Source: Morella rubra
Taxonomy: Eukaryota; Streptophyta; Magnoliopsida; Fagales; Myricaceae
Assembly (NCBI GenBank): GCA_003952965.2
Contig: CM025850.1
Location: forward strand, 24,275,420-24,339,419
DNA: 64,000 nt
Direction: 5' to 3'
Shown here: positions 24,401 to 39,400 of the stretch, in pieces
Position numbering within the stretch: the first letter of the stretch is position 1
Layout of the letters: every line of letters starts with the position of its first letter
Made by a program: the position numbers and the translations under genes
The notes under the pieces: generated by a model
Seen by the model: the letters and a program-made list of their open reading frames with translations, nothing else
The model's database searches: none
What the model was told of the DNA's origin: nothing

Positions 24401-27400
24401 GGCTCTCATTCTGTGGAGGAATACTACAATCAAGTTGTGGTTGTTTGTCAGCAGAGGAACATGTATCAACCTCTCTATTGATCTGACTGTTATGGAGAAG
24501 CAGCATGAGGACATCGATGTTGTTCACTTTCTCATTGGCTTAAAACCTGAATATGAGGCGGTTCGCTCTCACATTTTGGGTGGTTCAGACATTCCTTCTC
24601 TAGCCGAGGTCTTCTCTCGGATTCAGCATGCTACCCTCGCCTCTCCTACCCCTCCGGTATCTTCTGATCAAAGTGGGGATCGCATTGCTTTTGTTGCTTC
24701 CCGTGGTGGTTATAGTAATTTGCATGGGGGACATGGTAGTAGGGGTGGTCATGGTTTTCGTGGTGGTCGTGATTCTCGAGGTGGTAGTTGCACTGGGTCT
24801 TGTGAGTCTAGAAAATGTACTCACTGTGGTCGCAGTAATCACTCTGTAGATTTTTGTTGGGATTTACATGGTTGTCCTTCTGGTTTTGCTAATCAAGTCA
24901 CTTCCCAAGCGGACTCCTTCCCAGCGACTGATCACGCAACAAGTTGATTACTCAACTTGATTTATCTCATGTCCTTCATGTTCCTGGCTTTCCGTTTAAT
25001 TTGTTGTCCATTAGCAAGATTACTCAAGCCCTTCACTATTCTGTTAGTTTTTACCCTTCTTTGTGTATCTTTCAGGATCTGGTGACGAGGAAGATGATTG
25101 GTCCGGGGCATGAAGCTGGTGGCTTATACTACTTGGATCTGCCATGTATCTCTCCACCATGCGCATTTCACTCATCTGTCTCTCCTCTTCAGTGGCATTG
25201 TCGGCTTGGTCATCCATCCCTTTCTACTTTAAAACGTCAAGTTGTGAGTCTTCGTCATGTTGAGTCTTTAACGTGTGAAGCTTGCCAGTTTAGCAAACAT
25301 CACCGTGTGTCTTTTCCTTTGAGAGTTATTAGTCGCGTCTCGAGTCCTTTTGAGTTAGTTCATTCAGATATATGGGAACCCGTCAATGTTACTTCTAATA
25401 AATTTCGGTATTTTGTCACTTTTGTTAACGATTTTTCTCGTATGACTTGGTTATTTCTTATGAAAAATCGATCTGAACTATGTTCTATCTTTCAAATCTT
25501 CCGTGCATAAATTAAAACTCAATTTCAGAAAAAATCTGTCTTGCGTTCTGATAATGCCAAAGAATATGAATCTATTGCTTTCCAATCCTTTTTATCTACT
25601 AAAGGCATTATTCATCAGACTTCAAGTGTTTACACTCCACAACAAAATGGAGTGGCTGAACGCAAAAACCGTCATCTGTTAGAGGTCGCACGTGCTCTCT
25701 TATTTTATATGCATGTCCCTAAAAAGTTTTGGAGTGACGCTGTCCTTACTGCATGCTATCTCATCAATAGGATGCTTTCGTCTGTTCTTGATAGTGTCTC
25801 TCCTCATTCTGTGTTATACCCATCATCCTCTCCTCATCCGTTGCCCCTGAGGATTTTCAGGTCAGTCTGTTATGTCCATAATCTTGGACTTGGTTTTGAC
25901 AAGTTAGACCCCCGTTCTACTAAATGTGTATTTCTTGGGTACTCTCATACCTAAAAAGGCTATCGTTGTTATAATCCCCATCTCCAGCGCTACTTTGTGA
26001 GCACTGATGTTACCTTTGACGAGTCTTCCCCTTACTTTTCTCAGATATTTCCTTCTGATTCTTCCTTTGAGTCTAGTTCACCTCCTCCCCTGCCCTCCAC
26101 CCCCGATACTCTTCCTATCTCTTCGCCAGATTCCTTACCATTACCTCCTCCTCCCTTACAGGTATATACTCGTCGTAGCTCCAGTGCCTTCTCCTTCATC
26201 CTTGCCGCCTCTAGATCCTCGTCTTCACCACCTTCCCTGCCTATCGCTCTTCAGAAAGGTAAACACTCACCATCCTATTGGTCACCTGCAGCCTTTTCCA
26301 TCCTGCCAATGCAGGACAGAACTGCCTATTGCTCTTCGGGTTCTTGTGTTACTCACCATCCTATTGGTCAGTATGTTTCCTCTGCATCTTTGTCTTTTTC
26401 TTTTTCTTGTTTTACATCCTCCCTTTCTAGTATTTCTGTTCCTAAGACAGTGCAGGAGGCTTTGTCTGATCCTGGTTGTGGAATTGGAAATGGAGGCTTT
26501 GCATCAGAATGGTACTTGGGATCTTGTGTCGTTACCCTCGGGTAAACATACTATTGGTTGTAAGTGGGTGTATACCGTTAAATTCAATCCTGATGGTGGT
26601 TGCTAAAGGTTACACCCATCATGATGAAACTATTCTCTCTCTCGCTGCAAAGATTTCGTCTATCCGTGTTATTATTGCTATTGCTGCTAATAATAACTGG
26701 CCCCTTTTTCAGTTAGATGTCAAAAACGTTTTTTTGCATGGTGACTTACAGGAAGAAGTCTATATAGAGCAACCACCTGGGTTTGTTGCTCAGGGGGAGT
26801 GTCAGAGTGTTTGTCGGTTAAAGAAAGCATTGTATGGTCTCAAACAGTCACCGAGGGCATGGTTCGGGAAATTTTCTGAGGCTGTGATAGATTTTGGCCT
26901 TACGAGATGTCAAACTGATCATTCTGTGTTCCACTTAAAGACTACTGCAGGTCATGTTATTCTTGTGGTGTATGTGGATGATATAGTAATCACTGGAAAT
27001 GATGCAGGTAGCATTGCTCAGTTGAAAGATTTTTTGCAGCAACGGTTTTATACAAAAGACCTAGGCAAGTTGAGGTACTTTCTAGGCATTGAAGTTGCGT
27101 GATCTACAACAAGTATCAATCTGTCTCAAAGAAAGTATGTACTTGATTTGTTGGAGGAGACTGGCCACTTGGGATCTCGGCCTATTGATTCACCTATGGA
27201 CCCTAACCATAAATTATTGAAAGATGAAGGTGAGTTGTTTGAAGAACCTGGTAGGTATCGTCGTTTGGTGGGTAAGTTAAATTATCTCACCATTACTAAG
27301 CCAGATATATCATATGCAGTTAGTATTGTAAGCCAGTTTTTGGATACTCCTCGGGTTTCACATTGGGAGGCTATTATACGTATCATTCGGTATCTAAAGA

Positions 27401-30400
27401 AGTCTCCTGGTCTTGGGATACTGTATAGGCAAAATGGACATCTCCGAGTAGAAGGATTCACTGATGCAGACTGGGCAGGTTCTCCTTCAGATAGACGCTC
27501 CACTACAGGATATTGTACGTTCCTTGGGGGTAACTTGGTCACATGGAAAAGTAAGAAATAGACTGTGGTAGCAAGGTCTAGTGCAGAAGCAGAATATAGG
27601 GCAATGGCACATACAACAAGTGAATTGACGTGGTTGCAACATTTTCTCACGGAGATTGGTTTTCCAACTCCAACCCCTATTCCACTATTTTGTGACAATC
27701 AGGCAGCTGTACACATTGCATCTAATCCAGTGTTCCACGAGAGGACGAAGCATATTGAGGTCGATTGTCATTTCATTCGGGACAAAATACTTAATAGAGA
27801 CATCTCTACACCCTTTGTGAAGACAAGAGATCAGCTAGCGGATATGTTTATTAAGGCTGTGTCTGGTAGCCGGTTGAAGTTTCTATGCTCCAAGCTGGAC
27901 CTATATGATATATATGCTCCAACTTGAGGGGGAGTGTTAAGGAAAGTTTGATGTATTGAGGGAAATAATTTTTTGTGTTTAATGCTTTACCTATTATGTG
28001 ATTCTCCTATTCTATATATAAGAGACGTTGAAGGGAAAGAGGAATTATCTCTTTCTCCTACTTTTGCTAAACCCTAATAGGACAAAAGTCCTTTAACTCA
28101 ATTGCTCCCACTTTTTTCGGAATGAGAACAATGTAAGTAGCATTCAGACTTCTAACAAACTTCCCCTCCTGGGCAAATTCACTGAACATGGCCAACACAT
28201 CGCCCTTGACCACCTCCCAACATGATTGGAAAAAAGCTAAGGAGAAACCATCAGGGCCCGGTGCCTTATCCCCATTAAAGGTACGTAAAACTCCTGAAAC
28301 CTCCACCTCATCAAAAGGACGCCCTATCCACTCAGCCTCAACACCCGAAATACTATAAAATACCAACCCATCCAAAGAAGGCCTCCAATCATAAGATTCC
28401 TGATACAACGATTCATAGAACTCAACAATCTTTGTAGAAACAACCTCCGGATCCTCAACAAGAACCCCATCTACCTCCAGGCTTGAAATAGTGTTAACTC
28501 TCCTATTTGAGTTGGCGACTCTGTGGAAAAATTTAGTACACCTATCCCCTTCCTTCAGCCAAAGCGCTCGTGATTTTTGTCTCCAATGTACTTCCTCCAA
28601 CTCAATCAACTGATTCAGATCCCCCATCACCGCCAACTTTTGCTATCTTCCTTCGTCATCCAAAATACCCCCTTCATCCAAAGAATCCAACAAAGACAAT
28701 TCACCTAATAAAGTAGTCTTTCTAAACGCAATATCCCCAAACACTTCCTGATTCCACACCTTTAGATCTTTTTTCAACGCCTTAAGCTTCGAGTCCAACA
28801 CAAAACTAGCAGACCCTGAAAAATCATAGGAACCCCACCACTCTCTCACTCTCTCCACAAAACCATCCACCTTAAGCCACATATTTTCAAACCGAAACAG
28901 CTTCTTCCCTCTCCCAAAACTACCATTCTCCAGAATAATAGGGAAATGGTCCAAAAGTAAATGAGGAAGCCTTTTCTGAGAAACTTCAGGGAACAAGCCT
29001 CCCATTCTGAATTAATTAAGAACCGATCAATCCTAGACCAAGACTGATTGGACCTATTATTAGACCACGTAAACACACCCCTCAACAAAGGAAGATCCAA
29101 CAATCCATTTTCTGAAATGAAATCTGAAAACTCAACCATATTGCCTCCAATCCCACCTATGCCCAAACGCTAACTAGGGAACATAGCAACATCGAAATCC
29201 CCTCCAATACACCAAGGGAGGTTCCACCGTGAAAAAACACCCACCAACTGTTCCCATAACATTCTCCTACTGCCATCATCATTAGGGCCATAGACCCCAG
29301 AAAACATCCAAGTAACTCTGTCCTCAACATTCCAAAACATCATCGATACTGAAAACGTACCAACACAAGACTCTACGTTTTGTAACACCCTAGAATCCCA
29401 TAATAGTAAAATCCCCCCCAAGGCACCATCCGCCTCTAAACAACACCAATCCACATGAGGACCACTCAACAACTATCTAATCAAACTCCGCGTCACCACA
29501 ACCATCTAAGTTTCCTATAGACACTTATTCCCCATGTGGCGTTGATAAGGTGAGGGAGAGTATGAAAAGAATGGAAAAGTGCACCTACAGCTGGCGGGCT
29601 ATACAGATATAGTTACTCGAGTCACATTTTGAAAAGAAAATAATTTTCTTATAAAAAATTGTGCCACATCTAATATAAAATAAGAGATTTTGAGAAGATC
29701 ATTTTATTTTTGCACTGTCATTAATTGTGGCATTTCAAAATACATGATTTTGAGATGGATAGAGTACTAAACAGGGGAAAATGACCAAACCAATCTCATG
29801 ATTTCTCCCTCATTAGTAAACTGCAAAAGTGCATGCTCTAATAATGGGGGGAAAGCCATCCTCTCTGAAAGACATCCTAGACTCCTTGTAGCCCCCTATA
29901 TACTTAGAATACAATGGCTCGAAGTAACTTTCCCAACAAATCTCCAAACATACACCTAAAGGAACATAAGTAATTAGCAGATGGTCAAATAGCTCACTTG
30001 CCAATAATTCAGGAAAAGCTTTAATCCCCATGTCTTGGCTTATGTGCCTCCATCAAAATACTCTATCTAAGAAGAGTTTAGAAGAGTTTCTACCTTTTCT
30101 CTATCACATCTTATTAAGAATGTCTGCATCTAACAATGTTTTTAAAGTTCACTACTTGGATTGCTGATTCTTACTTAATTTATGCTTGTTGCATACAATC
30201 TAATTCAAGATACTTACTAAATAACGCTTGTCCAAATAGAATATTATAAAAGATATATTAATTGAACCGAATATTTCTAGATGAATTCTTATGCAAAAGA
30301 GTAAGTATTTTGAGTACTATAATTCACAGGGCGTGGGGTCTTTTTTATTTTCATTCTTCAAAATGTCTTTCTGGTGCCTTGCCGACCCCCCAATATGATA

Positions 30401-33400
30401 AGTTAAATATCCACCAACAAAAAGGAGAAAGAAATGTCCCCTCTGCGGCTTGGTTGCTATGGGTATCCCTACTCATCCATGTTTAAGTTGGGAAAGGTGA
30501 ATTACACGGTGAAATATCATCTTAATGGTGGACAGAAGATTAGAAGCTAACTTCCTTCATACTCGCTGGTGATTGCGCTCAACAACTTTTTCAGATGCAA
30601 GAAACAAGAAGTTGTACTCTTCAATATAGGATTGTGTTATGTGAGGCCAAGATATCTTTGCACCCCTATCTTATTCTAAAAGATTAATATCCTGAGATAT
30701 GGGTTACCTTCAGCTGCACATTTTCAGCAAGTTAGGGTTCTTAATCTTATGCTTTGTGCCTAATAGCTCCTCTTTTAACTCCTTGAATAGATCTTTCTTC
30801 TCCGGCTAAAATAACAATATCCTACCAAATATGCATTGGCTTTATGAGTTTTGACTCTAGAATCATAACTTCATTTTACTGATCTTAGCCGATGAGAATG
30901 AACATGAACAAACCTTATAAGCCAATATAGTTTCCCAAGAAGATGAATCATTACAAGTGGGCAAATTTTGCAACACGAACTTTCCAGCATTCCACAATTT
31001 GTTAGTAAAGGCCTTATTGGAGGACAATCTCTCAGTGGATAAATTAAGATCCTGAAAGAAAATGATATTAGTCAATCATTACCAAAAATATACAGGCAAC
31101 TATATTCTGTTTACATGTTCGATCAATGCAACATCTTCAGAAATCATGATAAAACAAACCTGACCAGCAGTTCCTAAGGCAAGTGTGAAACGTAAAGCAT
31201 CAGAGCCAAATTCCTTGATAGTATCGATTGGATCTATTACATTGCCTAATGTTTTTGACATTTTACGACCCTGAAAACAAATATATTTGGTACAGAACCA
31301 CATCAATATACAATAGAATTGAAAACTACCAATACATGGCAGAAAGATGCCCTAAACATGCAATGAGAACAAACAAGGTTTTACTAAACGAACAATATGA
31401 TCATTTTCTTGATTGCAATTCATACGGCTCGGGAACAAATCTTAAGGGGAAACCGAGCCTTGACCCACAAACAATATAATTTGCTTTACTTAATGCAAAC
31501 AATCCACTGTACCATGGGCCTAGAACTAATAGCAATTATGTTTCTAGTAAATACTACTCAGCAGGCCAGGGAAGAAAAGAATTTAAGGGAATGAAAAAAC
31601 AACACAGGTAACTCAGGAGTCACAACCAAAATGAAAAAGAAAAAACTACCTTAGCATAGTTTGCATAGTATCCTACATTTAAAGAAGTCTAGAAATGTCA
31701 ACTTCATCGTCCTAACACCCGATAAGCCATCTGAGACTTTGTTAGTTCCTAATATCTACCATGTTTAAGTATTTGCTGCTCTCACAGAAGTACCATTTCT
31801 ATCTACTCTTTTAAATTTTCATCTCAATCTAAGATTCTCTAAGGTAATTTCATGCCAGAGAAAGTTTATTAACATCTAATGGGTCTCTACCTCTGAATCC
31901 TAGAAATTCCATGATAAGTTCAATCAACCATCGCTCATTAAGTTTACAAACAGAAAAATGTTGTTCAGGATATTATTGGTGGGTACTTTCACTGAGTTCT
32001 GTTCCAAACCCATTTTGGTATCAGAGCTTCTATCTGTCATCTCTTATATTAGCCAGAGAAGCGATGGAACTATCGATGTTATTCATTTATTCTCTTCTTT
32101 TCTATATATCTAAGCTGTAAAATTGACTACTGGTATCTTTATCTGTACTAATAAGTAATACTTAAATTTGAACATGAATACTGCTATAAGAAGTGTTCTT
32201 TTTCAAGATGAACTATGTAGTCCTAATTCAATTGTTAGAAAAATACAAATACAGACACAATATACAGAAAAACAAACATAGAAATCCACCTCGCTCTTGA
32301 TTTGGCAGACATTACTGCAGAAGACCATCAAACTTGTCAAAGATTATTCTAACATTTTTTCGTCTTTGCTTTTTGTTTTCTTTTTCTTGGTTCTTTGTTT
32401 TGTTTCATTTTAAGTAGAGAGTTTATTTATTAAAAAAGAACTGGAAAAAGAGGTAAAAGACAGGTGATTTTGTGAAGCCACTCCTAAGTAATTTTAAGAT
32501 CGTGATTATGACCAATTTTCATGCTTTCCTCGCCACGTGGAAAGTAATAAGCCATCCATTTGGCAAGAGATAGAGTTTATATAAGGTACAATGTACTCTT
32601 CTAGAGGATGTACTGAATCCAGTGATGAGTTTTTGGTGATTGAAGTTTACTACGAAATGTCAACTTCATCGTCCTAACACCCGATAAGCCATCTGAGACT
32701 TTGTTAGTTCCTAATATCTACATGTTTAGTATTTGCTGCTCTCACAGAAGTACCATTTCTATCTACTCTTTTAAATTTTCATCTCAATCTAAGATTCTCT
32801 AAGGTAATTTCATGCCAGAGAAAGTTTATTAACATCTAATGGGTCTCTACCTCTGAATCCTAGAAATTCCATGATAAGTTCAATCAACCATCGCTCATTA
32901 AGTTTACAAACAGAAAAATGTTGTTCAGGATATTATTGGTGGGTACTTTCACCGAGTTCTGTTCCAAACCCATTTTGGTATCAGAGCTTCTATCTGTCAT
33001 CTCTTATATTAGCCAGAGAAGCGATGGAACTATCGATGTTATTCATTTATTCTCTTCTTTTCTATATATCTAAGCTGTAAAATTGACTACTCGTATCTTT
33101 ATCTGTACTAATAAGTAATACTTAAATTTGAACATGAATACTGCTATAAGAAGTGTTCTTTTTCAAGATGAACTATGTAGTCCTAATTCAATTGTTAGAA
33201 AAATACAAATACAGACACAATATACAGAAAAACAAACATAGAAATCCACCTCGCTCTTGATTTGGCAGACATTACTGCAGAAGACCATCAAACTTGTCAA
33301 AGATTATTCTAACATTTTTTCGTCTTTGCTTTTTGTTTTCTTTTTCTTGGTTCTTTCTTTTGTTTCATTTTAAGTAGAGAGTTTATTTATTAAAAAAGAA

Positions 33401-36400
33401 CTGGAAAAAGAGGTAAAAGACAGGTGATTTTGTGAAGCCACTCCTAAGTAATTTTAAGATCGTGATTATGACCAATTTTCATGCTTTCCTCGCCACGTGG
33501 AAAGTAATAAGCCATCCATTTGGCAAGAGATAGAGTTTATATAAGGTACAATGTACTCTTCTAGAGGATGTACTGAATCCAGTGATGAGTTTTTGGTGAT
33601 TGAAGTTTACTACGAAATGTCAACTTCATCGTCCTAACACCCGATAAGCCATCTGAGACTTTGTTAGTTCCTAATATCTATAATGTTTCAGTATTTGCTG
33701 CTCTCACAGAAGTACCATTTCTATCTACTCTTTTAAATTTTCATCTCAATCTAAGATTCTCTAAGGTAATTTCATGCCAGAGAAAGTTTATTAACATCTA
33801 ATGGGTCTCTACCTCTGAATCCTAGAAATTCCATGATAAGTTCAATCAACCATCGCTCATTAAGTTTACAAACAGAAAAATGTTGTTCAGGATATTATTG
33901 GTGGGTACTTTCACCGAGTTCTGTTCCAAACCCATTTTGGTATCAGAGCTTCTATCTGTCATCTCTTATATTAGCCAGAGAAGCGATGGAACTATCGATG
34001 TTATTCATTTATTCTCTTCTTTTCTATATATCTAAGCTGTAAAATTGACTACTGGTATCTTTATCTGTACTAATAAGTAATACTTAAATTTGAACATGAA
34101 TACTGCTATAAGAAGTGTTCTTTTTCAAGATGAACTATGTAGTCCTTATTCAATTGTTAGAAAAATACAAATACAGACACAATATACAGAAAAACAAACA
34201 TAGAAATCCACCTCGCTCTTGATTTGGCAGACATTGCTGCAGAAGACCATCAAACTTGTCAAAGATTATTCTAACATTTTTTCGTCTTTGCTTTTTGTTT
34301 TCTTTTTCTTGGTTCTTTCTTTTGTTTCATTTTAAGTAGAGAGTTTATTTATTAAAAAAGAACTGGAAAAAGAGGTAAAAGACAGGTGATTTTGTGAAGC
34401 CACTCCTAAGTACTTTTAAGATCGTGATTATGACCAATTTTCATGCTTTCCTCGCCACGTGGAAAGTAATAAGCCATCCATTTGGCAAGAGATAGAGTTT
34501 ATATAAGGTACAATGTACTCTTCTAGAGGATGTACTGAATCCAGTGATGAGTTTTTGGTAATTGAAGTTTACTACGAACCCCCCCCAAAGAGGAAAAAGA
34601 AAACAAAAAAGTTACAGAACTCCGAGGATATACTGAAAGCACTGAAAAATGTGAGTTTACTTGACAACTGAGATTTACTTGGAAGACCCTCCAGCCAAAA
34701 CAAAACAAGAAGTTAGAGAAAATGTAAACCTATTACACCGTAAGGCGGATTTCTTCTTTCTGCAATTCTTACCAATGGTTGACATTATTTTTGGACATGG
34801 GAAAAACAGAGAAACTATGCAATTCCACTTTGGTCGTCGTACAGAGTTCATTTAAATTTTGCCTGAGATTTCAAAAGTTTCAATTCCATATCAGACAACA
34901 ACTGCCGTCACAGAAATTAAAGATATGGTAGGTCACAATGTCTAATGCATTATCAAATTATTTGATGCAATAGTCATCAAGTGGCCAGAAGGACTTCATT
35001 CATCGAAAGTAAAGCTTTCAAGAATAATACATCTGTTCACTAGAATTGAAACAGGTATTATGTTTCAAAGATTGGTAGTTTGAGCCAAATCAAACCAAGC
35101 CAAAATGGTCTGCAAAACTTCGAGAGAAAGGTATAGAAAGATGATGCATTAAGGGCCACAGTTCTGGAAAATCAGCCCCAAAAGAGATTTTAATAATGCA
35201 CTAAACTCACTTGTGAGTCTCGGATGAGTCCATGAAGATAAACATATGAGAATGGTACAGTTCCAGTGAACTCAATTCCCAGCATGACCATCCTTGCCAC
35301 CCAAAAGAACAATATATCATGCCTGTCCAAACATGAAAGCAGTATCAATTCCAACACTATAAAATAAGAACGTAAGCTCTAGACAAGAAATTAATATTTC
35401 ATAGATCAAAAGAAGAAAAGAATGGTAGCAGTGCCTCGACTACTCTATCCATTAGAAATAAAATACAATTTGCAGTTCAATAGCAGCAAATGCTTCTGCG
35501 TGTACACGGGAAAGGCACCTAGTAAATAGATTTTCTACCTAAATATGCATTCAGCATAGACGCCAGGTTTCCCATCAGGCAATTCTACATCAGATTTAGC
35601 TGCACACGTGCAAGCATGCACACACACAGAGCCAAACACAGAGAGCAAAAAAGACAGAGCGGTCACAAGGGAAGTGAAAGCTTTGTAGGGAATAACATTA
35701 CCCAGTTTCAAGCATTGTTGTCGGGTAAAATCGTTTAAAATCCTCTGCCGATACATCTGGCCATCCAAGAGTACTAAAAGGCCATAATGCACTGTACACG
35801 AGAAAGAGAATAGTTGTAACGTATATGGCTGTGGTGCATATGTATAATTCCTCAGACATAAAAGTTTGTGAATGGGCAGAGTTATGTAGCAGAACATCTG
35901 CCTTAGCCTTCACAAGTCATCACTAAAGAAAGAACTGAAATTTAATAAAATTACAAGGCAACGAAAAATGATACTCGCTTCATTTCAAAGAGGTTAATTC
36001 ATGAGCTACGAAATCAAGAAATCAAATGTAAATATGTTTAAGGAACTACTGAAACTAGTTTGTTGCACCAAATTACAGTTATGAGACTTCAAACAAAAAG
36101 ACAATTTGCGTGAGTTCATAGTAGGCTTATAAGTCCCAACCTTTTCTGAAAGATCCTGTTGAACCGCTGAACGGAACATATAATTTTAACAAAGAGAGAT
36201 GGATTTTAAGCCATATCTTATTCCAATACTCGAATATAAGCTACAATCTATTGAAGATCGGGTATATATACAAAACTACAGGGACCTATCAAAGTGAACT
36301 CATTGATAACCAAAATTGCAACAACAAGGCACATTTTGTTGTTCAGTGAAATCAATAAACACCAATTTAGTAAGACTTTAAGTAAAAAGAGAAAATACAT

Positions 36401-39400
36401 AATTAAAAAAGTCCAATTTCTCCTCCATTTCATAATCTTTTGTCAGAAAATTTGTCTCCCATTGCCGCAGAGCAGTTTGATTAATAAAGTGTTTCAAATC
36501 ATTGCCATTTGAAAAGTATGCCAGATTAGTGCAAAAGTTAATGTGAGAAAATCCTTATATTACTTAGTAAATTTGAATCATTGGGTTGCAGTTTATTGCA
36601 TACAACGTGCACACAACAACAACAAAAATGTGACTCTTAGCCATCTGCAAGCAATAGACCTGGAAAACCATGTGTCAAGAACATCTGGATCCTGATATAT
36701 TTCCACATCTTTTCCATATTTCTGCTGAGCTTTCTCAAGAGCTTCATCAGCATTCCTAGCAACTATATATTCTTCTTCACAGTCTTTTCCCGCAATGTAC
36801 CAAACCGGTATGCGGTGTCCCCACCAGAGTTGTCTGCTTATACACCAATCCTTGATATTTGATAGCCAGTGATTGTAAATCTGTAATACATAATAAGGTT
36901 AATGATGACGACAAATTAAAAAATCCGCCAACTGCATGGAGAATGTCTAAGAGAAGCCATACTCAACAGACGAAGCATTAGAGACCAAGGCAAAAGCATT
37001 ACAGCAGTAAACAGCTAAAAAGCTAAAAAGCTTCCAAAAATAAAGCAAAAAAGACAAAATCTTCGTAGTACAACTGAAATCAGTGAATAGGAAGACAAAA
37101 GTCCACCACAAAGGTACGTATGATCACACACCTTCTCAAATCTTTCGGGAATAATGGTTATTTCTCCTTTTTCAACCGCATGTAGTGCTTTCTCAGCAAG
37201 GGGTTCCATACTAACAAACCACTGCTTGCTTACGAGTGGCTCTATTATCTGGCAGAGGAAGAAGGAAGAAAGAAAGAAAGAGGAGAAGAATACAACATGA
37301 GAAGAAATTCCCAAAGCAATAGGTATCCATCACCCAAAATTTTCAACTGAGTAAGACATAGGAGTATCTCACTTCTCCACCACGCTGGGATCTGGGAACT
37401 CGTAGAGTGTGAGGTTCCTTTTTCACTGCTAAGCCTGTCTCCTCCAGGTCTGACCACAGTTTCTTCCGTGCCTCAAACCGATCAAGGCCACTATTATAGG
37501 TGTTAATGCCACATGTTAGGCACAACATGCAAAGCTCCTTTTCTCTAATACAACAAATGTTGAACAACCAAATAAAGCTATTCCAAAAGCATACCAATAC
37601 AATCCAGCAACCTCGTTAAGTGTCCCATCCTTGTTCATTACATTCAATATAGGGAGACCAAGCTTTCTAGCAAGAAGATAGTCATTATGATCATGTCCAG
37701 GGCTTATCTTCAACACCCCAGTCCCAAAATCTTTATCAACATGCTGTCAGATTCAGCAGTTAAAAGAAAAATCACTAACAATCAAATCTATGCCAATTGA
37801 AAGAATTACATGAAAGCATCTATCTAGTAAAATTGGTAAACTAAATCGGACATATTTACTCTTCAGCAATACCATTTATCAACCTTTTATTTTCTAGGAA
37901 ACAAAGAAGAGGCCACAAACAAATTGCTCTTAGGAGAGCAGGTAGGCAGGTATTCTAACAAGTAAATTCATATAGACATATTCAAAAATTGTTATAATGC
38001 TGAGAACCATCTCCTTAAGAGAATTATAGTGATTTCAAATCCCCAGCACAGGGCAGTTGGGCCACTTGTTAGGAATCAAACTACAAAGGAAACTTCAATC
38101 TTCCTTTCATAGATCAGGCAGGAGATAAGCTGAAAAGCTTTGAAGAGTGAGGATCTAAGAAGACCACACTTACACTTTAAATAAGTTAGGCAGACCGTCC
38201 TCCAGCCAAAAAAACTGAAGTTGATGAACAAACAGAACAGCATAACATCCCCCGTACATGACATGTTTCTTTTCAGAGCACATATTTCAAAGGACAAGCA
38301 ACATGCTTGTGTTACCAGATAGGAATCAAAAGAAACACCAACAAAAATAAAAAGGTTCAAAGATTTTTTTTGTTATTTTCTGAAGTTCAGGGTTACTGGA
38401 ATAGGCAAAAGCGTGCACTGATACTAAATCTAGGTCAGGGGTTGGGAAGAAACTCCAGCCGAAATTGATACTTATGTTTTAAAGGCACAAATACTCGTGC
38501 CCAACCTAGAGGCTTCTGAGTACTTGTAAGTATCCATTCCCCTTCCACTGCTTCAAACTATGCTCTTAAACTAGTGCTGCAGGATAAGACATGCTGCACC
38601 AGTTGAAACTCTAAGCTCCAACAAGAATTATCATCATGACAAAAACAAAGCAACCACCGAAAATGGAAGTATCTTCAAAAAACATTACTGAGATGCTTTT
38701 ACCCTGTCAGAGATGATAGGGACATGACGGCCATATGTCATAGGCACGATTGCCATCATACCTACATACTTCGAATAACGCTCATCCTGCAAAAGACAAC
38801 ACATGTAGAATGCTCATGAAACTGTCAAAAGAGTAGTAGTAGTAGTAGAAAGGACAGAGAATAAGAGATAGGGGAGGGGGGGGGGGGTAATGAGTATATG
38901 ATTTCTAAGCTAATGTCAAATTTTCAAACATAGTTGCTCACTTCATCTGAGCAGACATTTTGGTTTTCCCACTGGAATGGGAGCTACTGGAATCAACGGA
39001 TCCAGTGTCTACTTCTGATCTACTCCTAGAATGTCTTCATTAAGAAAAATTTGAAGTGCATGTTAACTTCAGAGAGATTTGGAGAAAAACTGTATCTCGT
39101 CTTTGTTGAGACATTCTATTATATAGATGATACAGCTATAATTACATAGATTCTAGCTAAGGAAATAAAAACTGTACAATCAAAGAAAATAACCGATCAA
39201 GCTATACAAGGAAATAATCTGTAAGAGAATAATGACGTTCGATTGTAAATTTGAATTTGAATTGACCATCAATTGGCCAGCTATGCTGTCTGTTGACGAT
39301 GCATACTCACAGATTATAGTGCCAAATCTTTGATCAAAGTACATACTCTGAACATTGTTTATATCCAAACGAAAAGTTATTTCAAGTGCCAATCTTGGAT

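Larger units (their letters stand above)
23872..28076 (+). mobile_element. Copia retrotransposon inserted in the LINE
   Basis: Plus-strand Copia lying between two copies of ATAGGAC (23865-23871 and 28077-28083), the target duplication. The 5' LTR keeps only its first ~24 bases (from 23873) before the gag leader; the rest is deleted. The order gag, integrase, RT, RNase H is the Copia order. The 3' LTR starts at 27937. Several premature stops and a deletion around the protease make it defective. Confidence 0.92.

Noticed and set aside
31911..34042. A 69-codon open frame repeated three times
   Set aside because: It is repeated only because the DNA unit is repeated, spans the putative primer-binding site, and matches no protein family I recognise.
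38871..38888. G-quadruplex element
   Set aside because: A single G homopolymer, not four spaced G-tracts; more likely slippage.
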